In this document: piece by piece, positions 1-7,648 of the stretch
Layout of the letters: each line of letters begins with the position of its first letter
Numbering within the stretch: position 1 is the first letter of the stretch
DNA from: Streptomyces lunaelactis
Lineage (GTDB): Bacteria; Actinomycetota; Actinomycetes; Streptomycetales; Streptomycetaceae
DNA: 64,000 nucleotides
Assembly: GCF_003054555.1 (NCBI RefSeq)
Contig: NZ_CP026304.1
Coordinates: forward strand, 8,060,001-8,124,000
Reading direction: 5' to 3'
Notes under the pieces: model-generated
What the model was told of the DNA's origin: nothing
The model's input: only the letters and a program-made list of their open reading frames with translations
Database searches by the model: none
Made by a program: the position numbers and the translations under genes

Positions 1-3000
1 GGAGAAGTCGATGCCCCACACCGCGTTCGTATGACCCGTCAGAGCGGCCCACAGCCGCCGCCCGGCCACGTCCCACAGCCGCACCGTACGGTCGTTGCCG
101 CTGCTCGCCAGCGTGCGGCCGTCGGGGGAGAAGCCGATGCCCCGCGCGGAGCCGGTGTGGCCGGTCAGCGCGGCCACGAAGCTGTGCCGCCGGGCGTCCC
201 ACAGCCGAACGGTCCCGTCGTTGCCGCTGCTCGCGAGAGTCCGCCCGTCCGGGCTGAAGGCCACACCCCGTACCGCGCCCGTGTGCCCGGTGAGCGTGGC
301 CAGCGGGCGGCGAGCGGCGACGTCCCACAGCCGCACGGTCAGATCGTCACCGGCGCTCGCCAGGGTACGTCCGTCGGGGCTGAACGCGACATCGTTGGCA
401 AAGTCCGTGTGGCCGGTGAGTGTGGCGAGCGCGCGGCGTGCGGCGACGTCCCACAGGCGGATCGTACGGTCGGCGCCGGCGGAGGCCAGCGTCCGCCCGT
501 CCGGGGCGAAGGCCACCGAGAACACTTCTCCGCTCTGGCCGGTGAGTGTGGCGAGCGGGCGGCGCCCGGCGACGTCCCACAGGCGGATCGTGCCGTCGGA
601 ACCGGCGGAGGCCAGCGTCCGCCCGTCGGGCGCGAAGGCCACCGAGAACACGGTCTCGCGGTGACCTGTCAACGTCGCCAGGACCCGGCGCCTCGCCGCA
701 TCCCACAGCCGGACCGTGTGATCGGCGTCAGCGGTGGCGAGCAGCTTCCCGTCCGGGCTGTACGCGGCCTGCCAGATCTCGGTGAACGGCCGCGACGTCA
801 GAACCGGGCCGCGGAGGTCCCAGAGCACCACGGACTGGTCGAACCCGGCGGTGGCCAGCACCGTGCCGCTGGAGTCCACGGCCACCCCGAGCACGTAGTC
901 GGTGTGTCCGGCGAGCGTCGCGGTCAGCCGTCCGCTGCGCACGTCCCACAGCCGGGTCGTACCGTCTCCGCCCCCGCTGACGACCGTGGTGCCGTCGGGC
1001 GTGTAGGCGACCGAGTTGATGTCGTCGCTGTGCCCGGTCAGCGTCGCGGTCACCCGCCGTACGGCCACGTCCCACACCCGTACGGTCCGGTCGACGCCTC
1101 CGGTGGCGACCGTCCGCCCGTCCGGAGCGAACGCCGCACCCAGCACCTCGTCGGTGTGCCCCCTCAGAACGGCGAGCGGACGGGCACCTACCGCGTCCCA
1201 CAGCCGTACGGTCCGGTCGGAGCCGGCCGAGACCAGGGTCCGGCCGTCCGAGGCATAGGCCAGGGCATTGATCCTTCCGGCGTGGCCGGTGAGGGACCCT
1301 ACGGCCCGGTGGTTCCGGGTGGTGGCCCACAGGTGGATCGTCCCGTCGGCGGCTGCGGTGGCGAGCGTCCGTCCGCGGGGGTCGAAGGCCACCGCCCGCG
1401 CGCCCGTCGTGCTCGCGGGGAGAACCGCCTGCACACCGTGGTCGCCGGTGTCCCAGAGCCGTACGGGCCCATCCGTGGAGGTCGCCGCGAGCGTCCGGCC
1501 GTCGGGGCTGACGGCGACCGAGCGAACGCGCCCGGGGACGGTGAACGTCGCGATCGTCCGGCGGTCGGCCACCCGCCGCAGTGTCACTGTCCCGTCGGAA
1601 CTGGCCGTCGCCAGCGACCGGTTACCCGGCGCGAAGGCCACCGCGTTGACCGGCCCGCTGTGCCCGCCGAGCCGGGCGGAGAATGGCTGGGACTGTGCGC
1701 TCAGGAGAGCCCCGCGCGCCTCGGTCGTCGCCTCGGTGCGGTAGGCCTCCTCGGCGAGCAGCATCGATGCCTCCGGCTGACCGGCGGCCAGGGAGGTGGA
1801 CTGTACGGCGAGAGCCCGCGAGCGGGCGACGCGTTCCTGGTCGAGCGCGCCCGCGCGCTGCTGGTATGCCAGGCCTCCGGCGGTAAGGGCGAGGACCAGC
1901 AGGACGACAAGGGTGGCCAGCATCCGCTGCCGCAGCCGGACCTGGCGCCTGGCCTGCTTGCCCCGGCTGTCCTCCTCGGCCTGGCTCGCCTGGAGGAAAG
2001 CCTCTTCCTGGGGGCCGAGCCGGCTCCTGCCGTCCAGTTCGTCGGCCCACGAGCGGACGGTGTCCAGCCGGGTCCCGCGGTAGAGGAGGGAGGAATCGCG
2101 GCCCTCGCGCTCCCATTCGGCGGCGACGTGGGCCAGTTGCTGGTGTATCAGCAGGCCGGCCCGGTCGGCGTGGATCCAGCCGTGCAGCCGTGGCCAGGCG
2201 TGCAGCAGGGCCTCGTGGGTGATCTCGACCGTGTCGCTGTCCATGGTGATCAGGCGTGCCCGTACGAAGGTGTCGAGCGCCGCCGCGGCACCGTCCGCGT
2301 CGGCCAGCTGCTCCATCAGGTCGGTACGGCTCATCCGGCGCCGGGTCGGCCCGGTGCCGTCGGCGACATGGACCAGGCGCACCAGGACGCGGCGGATCGT
2401 CCTCTGCTCGGCCGGGTACAGGCGGGCGAAGACGTTCTCGGCCGTACGCGCGATCGCCCCCTGGATCCCACCGGTGTGCTCGTATCCAGCGACGGTCAGC
2501 GTGGCACCCTCGCGCCGCTGCCAGGTGGCCATCAGCGCGTGGGACACCAGGGGCAGCGCACCGGACGGCGTGAGGTCGGGTACGGTCCCCGGGGCCCCCG
2601 TACCCGGATCGTCGCGCAACCCGGCGTCCCGCAGGACCAGTTGGACCAGGCCCGGTTCGAGCCCGACTCCGGCGAGCTCCGCCGGTCGTGTGATCGACTC
2701 CCGCAGCTCCGCCACGGACATCGGGGGCAGCACGAACAGCCCGTCGGTGAAGACCGGGGCCAGCTCGGGAAGCTCCAGACAGCTCCCGGTGAAGTCTGCC
2801 CGCACGCCGAGCACCACGACGGCGGGGTCGTGCCCACCCGTCGCCGGCCGGGAGGTCGCCACGGCGGAGAGCACCTGGACGAAGGCCCGCCGCTCGTCCA
2901 CGTCGGAGCAGAGAGTGAACAGCTCCTCGAACTGATCGACGATCAACACCGGACGGATGGGCGGGGGCTGCCGGTCCCCGGCGCCCGCCGACGTGTCGTC

Positions 3001-3714
3001 GATCAGTCCCCGGACAGCTTCGAGCAGCGTGTCGGGCCGGTCCTGTAACTCCCTTGCGGTGAGGCCGAGATCGCTTCCCAGGACCTTCGCGGTGCAGTCG
3101 AGCAGCTCGGCCAGCGGATGCGCCGTGGGCGTGAACGTCACCACCGGCCACCCGTCGGCGCCCGGCATCGGGAAGCCGCCGCTGCGCCGGAGAGCCGGCA
3201 CGAGACCGGCGTTGAGCAGGGACGACTTCCCGGCGCCCGAGGGGGCGACCAGCATCAGCGGTCCGCTCCCGATCCGTTCGAAGACCCGCTCGACCAGCGC
3301 GGCCGTCGCACGCTCCCGGCCGAAGAACCATCCCGAGTCCCTGGGGGTGAACGCCGGCAGGCCCCGGTACGGGCATTCGCCGTCGGACTGCGGTCCCGGC
3401 GGAGCGGCATCGGATCCGGCGCCGCCGTCCTGCGGAGGGGTCTCCCGCAGCAGCCGGAGCAACTCGCCCTCTGCCCGCAGTATCTGGTCGCAGCGCCGTG
3501 CGACATCGATGGTCGCGCGCTTCGAACCGGTCTCGATCTTGCTCAGATAGCCCTTGCTGTAGTGCGTCTGCCGCGCCAGGTCGGCCAGTGACAGGCCGCG
3601 CTGCAGGCGTAATCGTCTCAGCTGTGCGGGGAAGGAAGGCGTCGCCCCTTCCGGCAGCTCGCTCGGGTTGTGGGCTTCGTGTCCGTACTGCTGCTCCCGC
3701 AAAGCATCCCCCAT
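1..3714 (-). CDS. HTH + STAND NTPase (nSTAND1-like) + WD40 repeat protein, C-terminus beyond the window
   Basis: The reverse frame is open from the ATG at 3714 to base 1 (1238 codons) and runs off the left edge. Residues 28-90 form an XRE-type helix-turn-helix (LARQTHYSKGYLSKIETGSK). The stretch beginning CPYRGLPAF near 114 and the P-loop APSGAGKSS (158-166) with Walker B VLIVDQFEELF (about 261-271) mark a STAND NTPase of the nSTAND1 type. A single membrane segment lies near 620. From about 680 to the edge there are about 13 WD40 repeats of about 42 residues, whose LWD-like ends recur every 126 bases. Such proteins are thought to sense through the propeller and switch through the NTPase. A 1005-codon open frame on the opposite strand (31-3048) is a composition shadow. 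No strong ribosome site precedes the ATG, so the start is less sure than the domains. Confidence 0.9.
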   Translation of the reverse strand, partial: MGDALREQQYGHEAHNPSELPEGATPSFPAQLRRLRLQRGLSLADLARQTHYSKGYLSKIETGSKRATIDVARRCDQILRAEGELLRLLRETPPQDGGAGSDAAPPGPQSDGECPYRGLPAFTPRDSGWFFGRERATAALVERVFERIGSGPLMLVAPSGAGKSSLLNAGLVPALRRSGGFPMPGADGWPVVTFTPTAHPLAELLDCTAKVLGSDLGLTARELQDRPDTLLEAVRGLIDDTSAGAGDRQPPPIRPVLIVDQFEELFTLCSDVDERRAFVQVLSAVATSRPATGGHDPAVVVLGVRADFTGSCLELPELAPVFTDGLFVLPPMSVAELRESITRPAELAGVGLEPGLVQLVLRDAGLRDDPGTGAPGTVPDLTPSGALPLVSHALMATWQRREGATLTVAGYEHTGGIQGAIARTAENVFARLYPAEQRTIRRVLVRLVHVADGTGPTRRRMSRTDLMEQLADADGAAAALDTFVRARLITMDSDTVEITHEALLHAWPRLHGWIHADRAGLLIHQQLAHVAAEWEREGRDSSLLYRGTRLDTVRSWADELDGRSRLGPQEEAFLQASQAEEDSRGKQARRQVRLRQRMLATLVVLLVLALTAGGLAYQQRAGALDQERVARSRALAVQSTSLAAGQPEASMLLAEEAYRTEATTEARGALLSAQSQPFSARLGGHSGPVNAVAFAPGNRSLATASSDGTVTLRRVADRRTIATFTVPGRVRSVAVSPDGRTLAATSTDGPVRLWDTGDHGVQAVLPASTTGARAVAFDPRGRTLATAAADGTIHLWATTRNHRAVGSLTGHAGRINALAYASDGRTLVSAGSDRTVRLWDAVGARPLAVLRGHTDEVLGAAFAPDGRTVATGGVDRTVRVWDVAVRRVTATLTGHSDDINSVAYTPDGTTVVSGGGDGTTRLWDVRSGRLTATLAGHTDYVLGVAVDSSGTVLATAGFDQSVVLWDLRGPVLTSRPFTEIWQAAYSPDGKLLATADADHTVRLWDAARRRVLATLTGHRETVFSVAFAPDGRTLASAGSDGTIRLWDVAGRRPLATLTGQSGEVFSVAFAPDGRTLASAGADRTIRLWDVAARRALATLTGHTDFANDVAFSPDGRTLASAGDDLTVRLWDVAARRPLATLTGHTGAVRGVAFSPDGRTLASSGNDGTVRLWDARRHSFVAALTGHTGSARGIGFSPDGRTLASSGNDRTVRLWDVAGRRLWAALTGHTNAVWGIDFS

Positions 3715-3864
3715 GGCAATGTGCGCCCAAGCCGTGAGACGGCGGTTGCCCAGGCTACTGCGGGGGTCGGACGTTGAACCGAGCCTTTCCTTTGGTGTGA
3801 CTAAAACACGAACTTCCGGAACCGCCGAATGGCGGCTCCGGAAGCTGTCCACGCGGGGAGGAGG

Positions 3865-4230
3865 TTACGGCCGGTTGAGGACGATCGAGTTGATCGGCGT
3901 CATGTCCTTGTCGATGTACCAGCCGGACGGCAGGTGGCCCTGACAGCCCGTGCCGTTGTACCCGGTGCAGGTCTGCATGGTCGCGCCGCCGCTCTGGTTG
4001 TTGAAGATGCGGTACGTCCCGTACATGTTGCTGAGGTTGTGGGCCCCGTATGTGTAGTACTTGTGGGTCGGCCGGTCGTTGTTCCAGCCGGCGCCCGGGT
4101 ACAGGCACACGTACCCGGAGTCGCACCCGTGGCTGGCCGTGGTCGCGGCCTGGGCCTGGGTCGCACCGACCGCGGTCACCGCGCCGGCGGCGAACACGAG
4201 CGCCGCAGCGGTTGTCATCATCTTGCGCAT
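3865..4230 (-). CDS. Small secreted protein, peptidase inhibitor I36-like
   Basis: A 121-residue protein starting at an ATG behind GGGGGAAG. Residues 1-28 are a signal peptide ending in AQA before ATTASHGC, so the mature protein is about 93 residues and exported. The mature part has four cysteines and the pattern CDSGYVCLYPGAGWNN, followed by YRIFNNQSG and a C-terminal INSIVLN. This is the fold pattern of the peptidase inhibitor I36 / small beta-gamma-crystallin-like proteins of streptomycetes. Its target protease, if any, cannot be read from the sequence. It stands alone; the STAND gene lies downstream on the same strand, 150 bases away. Confidence 0.8.
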   Translation of the reverse strand: MRKMMTTAAALVFAAGAVTAVGATQAQAATTASHGCDSGYVCLYPGAGWNNDRPTHKYYTYGAHNLSNMYGTYRIFNNQSGGATMQTCTGYNGTGCQGHLPSGWYIDKDMTPINSIVLNRP

Positions 4231-4893
4231 TGACTTCCCCCTTGAGGGTCTTGCTTTCGTGCTGACGCCCTCAGCCTGTCGCCGGTGCGCACCGGGGGTC
4301 GACGGGTTTCCTGTTGCCCGTCGGGCGTGCGGCCGGGAAACCGCCTGTGACCAGGCCGGTCACGGGACCGAGGTCAACAGGCGGGAAAGCCGCACGGGGG
4401 AGGCCGGCTGGACCAGGTCATCGCGCTGCCCTGCTCGGGCCGGAACCGCCCGGCGATACGCCACGTCTCTAGCAGTACGTCCTGGGTCACGTCCCCGGAC
4501 TGCGCCGGATCCCGCAGCACCCGGCGTACGAGCCCCAGCACCCGGTGTGGACCGTTGCATCGGCAAACGCTCACTCGGGCATCATGGCCCGACGGTAACC
4601 AGCCCGCGAGTAGACCCGATTCCCACGGTCCCGCCACGGGGCGGACGACCTGGGTCGCATAACTGGCGTCACTTCAACGGACTTTGAATTGAGCGATGTC
4701 CAGCGATGCTTCCCCTCGTGGCGGCCGGGCGCCGGCCCGGCTGCCATTTCGCCCCGTCCCCGTGCGACTGTCCGGCCGATCCTGCCGGGCCGACAACGCA
4801 GCCAGGCGACAGCCATCGGCCCGCGACGCCGCCCGGACTTCCCCGGGGCCGCTTAGCGTGGGAGGGGACGGACCGCGCTACCGGGAGGACGAG
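4231..4893. other. Intergenic stretch with the sigma-factor remnant
   Basis: Between the secreted-protein gene and the YjbR gene no intact gene was recognised. It holds the promoter region of the secreted protein, the ECF sigma remnant (4413-4547) and, at 4883-4889, the GGGAGGA ribosome site of the next gene. Other open frames here have no recognisable domain. Confidence 0.6.
4413..4547 (-). pseudogene. Remnant of an ECF sigma factor (region 2 only)
   Basis: About 45 codons read HRVLGLVRRVLRDPAQSGDV, TQDVLLETWRIAGRF and PEQGSAMTW in one reverse frame. This matches sigma-70 region 2 of SigK-like ECF factors, where the next residues should be a conserved AHRRAVDRVR helix. Here the match stops abruptly at MTW and the frame runs into unrelated sequence; regions 1.2 and 4 are absent. 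It cannot encode a working sigma factor. No anti-sigma gene is visible next to it, so the rest was probably deleted. Confidence 0.65.
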
Positions 4894-5277
4894 ATGGCGG
4901 CACCACCGAAGCACGCGCTGGCGAAATGGGAGAAGGTGCGGTCCTTTGCCCTTGGACTGCCCGGTGCCGGTGAGGAATTCCCGTGGGGCGAGACCGTCGT
5001 CAAGGTCAACAAGAAGATCTTTGTCTTTCTGGGAGTGGACGACGGCAGCTATCCGCTGGGTGTCGGTGTCAAGCTCAAGGACGAGGCGATGCACGCGCAT
5101 GCCCTGTCGTGCCCGGGCGCCGAGCCGTCCGGCTACGGACTGGGGAAGGCGGGCTGGGTGCAGATCCCCCTCGCCCAGAAGGGCGCGCCGTCGGCGGAGG
5201 TGCTCTGTGACTGGGTGGAGGAGAGCTACCGCACCATTGCCACGAAGAAGCTGATCGCGGAGCTCGAGGCCCGCTGA
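4894..5277 (+). CDS. MmcQ/YjbR family protein
   Basis: A 127-residue protein with ATG four bases after GGGAGGA. It has the family pattern: an N-terminal helix (ALAKWEKVRSFALGLPGAGE), the EFPWGETVVKVNKKIFVFLG strand pair, a central LGVGVKLKD, then GWVQIPLA and a C-terminal helix with WVEESYRTIATKK. The family has a double-wing, CyaY-like fold and is annotated as DNA-binding, but its biochemical role is not settled. It lies about 190 bases upstream of the RNA-repair pair on the same strand, which may be coincidence. Length is normal for the family. Confidence 0.85.
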   Translation: MAAPPKHALAKWEKVRSFALGLPGAGEEFPWGETVVKVNKKIFVFLGVDDGSYPLGVGVKLKDEAMHAHALSCPGAEPSGYGLGKAGWVQIPLAQKGAPSAEVLCDWVEESYRTIATKKLIAELEAR

Positions 5278-5471
5278 GCATGCCGTGGGGGACGTGGGCC
5301 CTCTCCACACAGTGGGTGTTCTCATTCCCGCGGCAGGCGGCGCGCTGCACATGCAATCCACTCGGCGGCTCCGCCGTGACCTGTGTCTCTTGCCGCCGGA
5401 CCGCGCTAAATCGCTGTCGGTCAGGGCCTCCCGCACGAAAGAATCAAGCATCACAAACGGGGGAGGAACCC

Positions 5472-6680
5472 ATGAGCCAGGCGTACCTGACTCTTCAGGA
5501 GCTGCTGCCGCCGCAGGACTTGACGGCCGCACTCGATGCCGGGCATGTCACGCGCAAGTCGCACCCTGAGCTGCCGCTGTCGATCTACACCTACAGCCGG
5601 ATCTGCCAGTGGGAGCGGATCTGGAACCCGGTGACCACGCGCTGCCGTGGCCTCGTCGCCGACGACGCCACAGGCGAGATCGTCGCTTTGCCCCTGCCGA
5701 AGTTCTTCAACGTCGGCGAGCACGAGGCCTGTCAGCCGTACGCGCCCGCCCTGCCGGACGAGCCGTTCGAGGTGTACGACAAGGTCGACGGCAGCCTCGC
5801 AGTGGTCTTCCACTACGCGGGCCGGTGGCGGGTCGCCTCCAAGGGATCGTTCATCAGCACGCAGGCGACCTGGGCGCAGTGCCGGCTCGACGCCAAGGAC
5901 ACCTCGGCTCTGACCCCTGGCGTCACCTACCTCGCGGAGATCCTGTACCCGCAGAACCGGATCGTCGTCGACTACGGCGACCGCCGGGACCTGGTGCTTC
6001 TCGCCGCGTTCGCCAAGGACGGCTCGGAGGTGCCCCTCGACGAGGCCGCGGCCGACTGGAAGGAGATCGGCTCGGTGGTCACCGTGTGGCCCGCCATGCC
6101 GCTCGCCGAACTGCTCGCGCTGACCGAGTCGAACACGATGCCCGGCGGGCGGACCGCCACGGGCACCGACGCCGAGGGCTTCGTCCTGCGCTTCGCGTCC
6201 GGTGTACGGGCCAAGGCCAAGCTCTCCGAGTACGTACGGCTCCACAAGGTGCTGACCGGCGTCACCGAGCGGGACATCTGGCGCAGCCACGGCATCCAGC
6301 GCTTCGCCGGTCTGCCTGCCAAAAAGGCGGCCCAGGCGCTCGGTTGCCCGGTCGCGGACATCGAGGTGTCGGGCGGCAGGCCCCTCGACGCGCTGCTGGA
6401 GCAGGTGCCGGACGAGTTCGACGCGTGGGTGCGCGAGGTGATCGCGCGTATCGAGCGCGACGCCGCGAACCGCGAGCGCGCCATCGACGAGGCCTTCGAG
6501 TCGATCGCGCACCTCGGCGGCGACCGGGGCGCCTTCGCCCGCGCCGCCCAGGCGCTGCCGGACGCGAGCATCCGCTCCACCATGTTCCTGCGCCTCGACG
6601 GGCGCCCGACCGAGCTCGTCACGTACCGGTCCTTGCGGCCGGAGGCAGCCGACCCGTTCACGACCGATGAGGAGAACTGA
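5472..6680 (+). CDS. T4 Rnl1-type RNA ligase
   Basis: A 402-residue protein starting at the ATG after GGGGGAGGAACCC. It has the full nucleotidyltransferase set: motif I KVDGS with the AMP-accepting lysine at about 104, the upstream RGLVAD (60-64) and PKFFNVGE (76-83) that are typical of T4 RNA ligase 1, motif III TYLAEILY (about 152-159), motif IV EGFVLRF (235-241) and motif V with VRAKAK (245-250). Rnl1 enzymes use ATP to join a 3'-OH and a 5'-phosphate in nicked tRNA loops. A helical C-terminal domain of about 140 residues follows, as in T4 Rnl1 (374 residues). The kinase/phosphatase gene starts three bases after its stop, so the two are almost certainly cotranscribed. Confidence 0.9.
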   Translation: MSQAYLTLQELLPPQDLTAALDAGHVTRKSHPELPLSIYTYSRICQWERIWNPVTTRCRGLVADDATGEIVALPLPKFFNVGEHEACQPYAPALPDEPFEVYDKVDGSLAVVFHYAGRWRVASKGSFISTQATWAQCRLDAKDTSALTPGVTYLAEILYPQNRIVVDYGDRRDLVLLAAFAKDGSEVPLDEAAADWKEIGSVVTVWPAMPLAELLALTESNTMPGGRTATGTDAEGFVLRFASGVRAKAKLSEYVRLHKVLTGVTERDIWRSHGIQRFAGLPAKKAAQALGCPVADIEVSGGRPLDALLEQVPDEFDAWVREVIARIERDAANRERAIDEAFESIAHLGGDRGAFARAAQALPDASIRSTMFLRLDGRPTELVTYRSLRPEAADPFTTDEEN

Positions 6681-6683
6681 CCA

Positions 6684-7598
6684 GTGCCCGTAGTACACGT
6701 CATGACGGGGCTGCCCGCCTCGGGCAAGACGACTGCCGCCCGGAAGCTGCAGGAGGAGTCCGAGGGCCGGATGCGCCGGGTCAACCTCGATGACCTGCGG
6801 GCCATGCTCGACGTCCCCGCGCCCGAGCGGGGCCGGTCGTACGCGCACGAGCAGACCGTGTTGGCGATCCAGGATGCTGCCGTACGGGCGGCTGTCGACG
6901 GTGGTTTCGACGTGGTCGTCGACAACACGCACCTGACGCCCCACATCCCCAAGCGGCTGAAGGCCGCGGTGGCCGGCCTGGCCACGTTCCTCGTGCACGA
7001 CTTCACCGACGTACCCCTCGAGGAGTGCATCCGCCGGGACGCCGACCGACCCAGGGCAGTGGGCGAGGAGATCATCCGCATCCTGGCCGACAAGCATGCG
7101 AAGTCCACCCGGGGCGGCTGGCGCCTCACCGCCGACTGGCTGAACGATGAGCCCGCCGTCGAGCCGTACGTCCTCGACCCGGGGTTGCCGTCGGCGGTGA
7201 TGTGCGACATCGACGGCACCCTCGCCATCAGGGGCGCCCGTGCGCCCTACGACTTCACCCGCTGCGGTGAGGACCTGCTCAACGTCTCGGTGCGCCGGGC
7301 CCTGGCCTCCTTCCAGCGCGCCGACAGCGACGTGATCGTGCTCCTGTCCGGGCGTGGCGAGGAGCACCGCCCGCAGACGGAGGCGTGGCTGGAGCGCCAC
7401 GAGGTGCCCTACGACGAGCTGTGGATGCGTGCCGCGCGTGACGGCCGCCGCGACGATGTCGTGAAGGCCGAACTGTTCGATGCGCACGTACGTCACCGCT
7501 ACGCGGTCCGGGTCTCGCTGGACGACCGCGACCGCGTGGTCGCCATCTGGCGCCGCATGGGCCTGCCCACCTGGCAAGTCAACTACGGCAACTTCTAG
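6684..7598 (+). CDS. T4 Pnkp-type polynucleotide kinase / 3'-phosphatase
   Basis: A 304-residue protein with a GTG start three bases after the ligase stop. The N-terminal half is a P-loop kinase: GLPASGKTT (9-17), DDLR (36-39; the D-x-x-R pair that binds the 5'-OH end in T4 Pnkp) and an RPRAVGEE lid. The C-terminal half is a HAD-type phosphatase with DIDGT (175-179) and a tail VVAIWRRMGL...WQVNYGNF that closely resembles the T4 enzyme end. T4 Pnkp removes a 2',3'-cyclic or 3' phosphate and phosphorylates the 5'-OH, making ends that Rnl1 can seal. Domain order and length match the phage enzyme (301 residues). With the upstream ligase it forms a complete healing-and-sealing pair. Confidence 0.92.
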   Translation: MPVVHVMTGLPASGKTTAARKLQEESEGRMRRVNLDDLRAMLDVPAPERGRSYAHEQTVLAIQDAAVRAAVDGGFDVVVDNTHLTPHIPKRLKAAVAGLATFLVHDFTDVPLEECIRRDADRPRAVGEEIIRILADKHAKSTRGGWRLTADWLNDEPAVEPYVLDPGLPSAVMCDIDGTLAIRGARAPYDFTRCGEDLLNVSVRRALASFQRADSDVIVLLSGRGEEHRPQTEAWLERHEVPYDELWMRAARDGRRDDVVKAELFDAHVRHRYAVRVSLDDRDRVVAIWRRMGLPTWQVNYGNF

Positions 7599-7648
7599 AT
7601 CCACCCTCGGGGGACCGCCGACGCGGCCTCCCATCGGTGGCGCCGTGG

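Noticed and set aside
1..1700. 126-base tandem periodicity as a non-coding satellite
   Set aside because: The period equals 42 codons and the translated minus strand gives WD40 repeats, so it is coding.
31..3048. 1005-codon open frame on the plus strand
   Set aside because: It is antisense to the WD40/STAND gene, is Pro/Gly/Arg-rich with repeats that mirror the WD40 periodicity, and has no domain; a GC-rich shadow.
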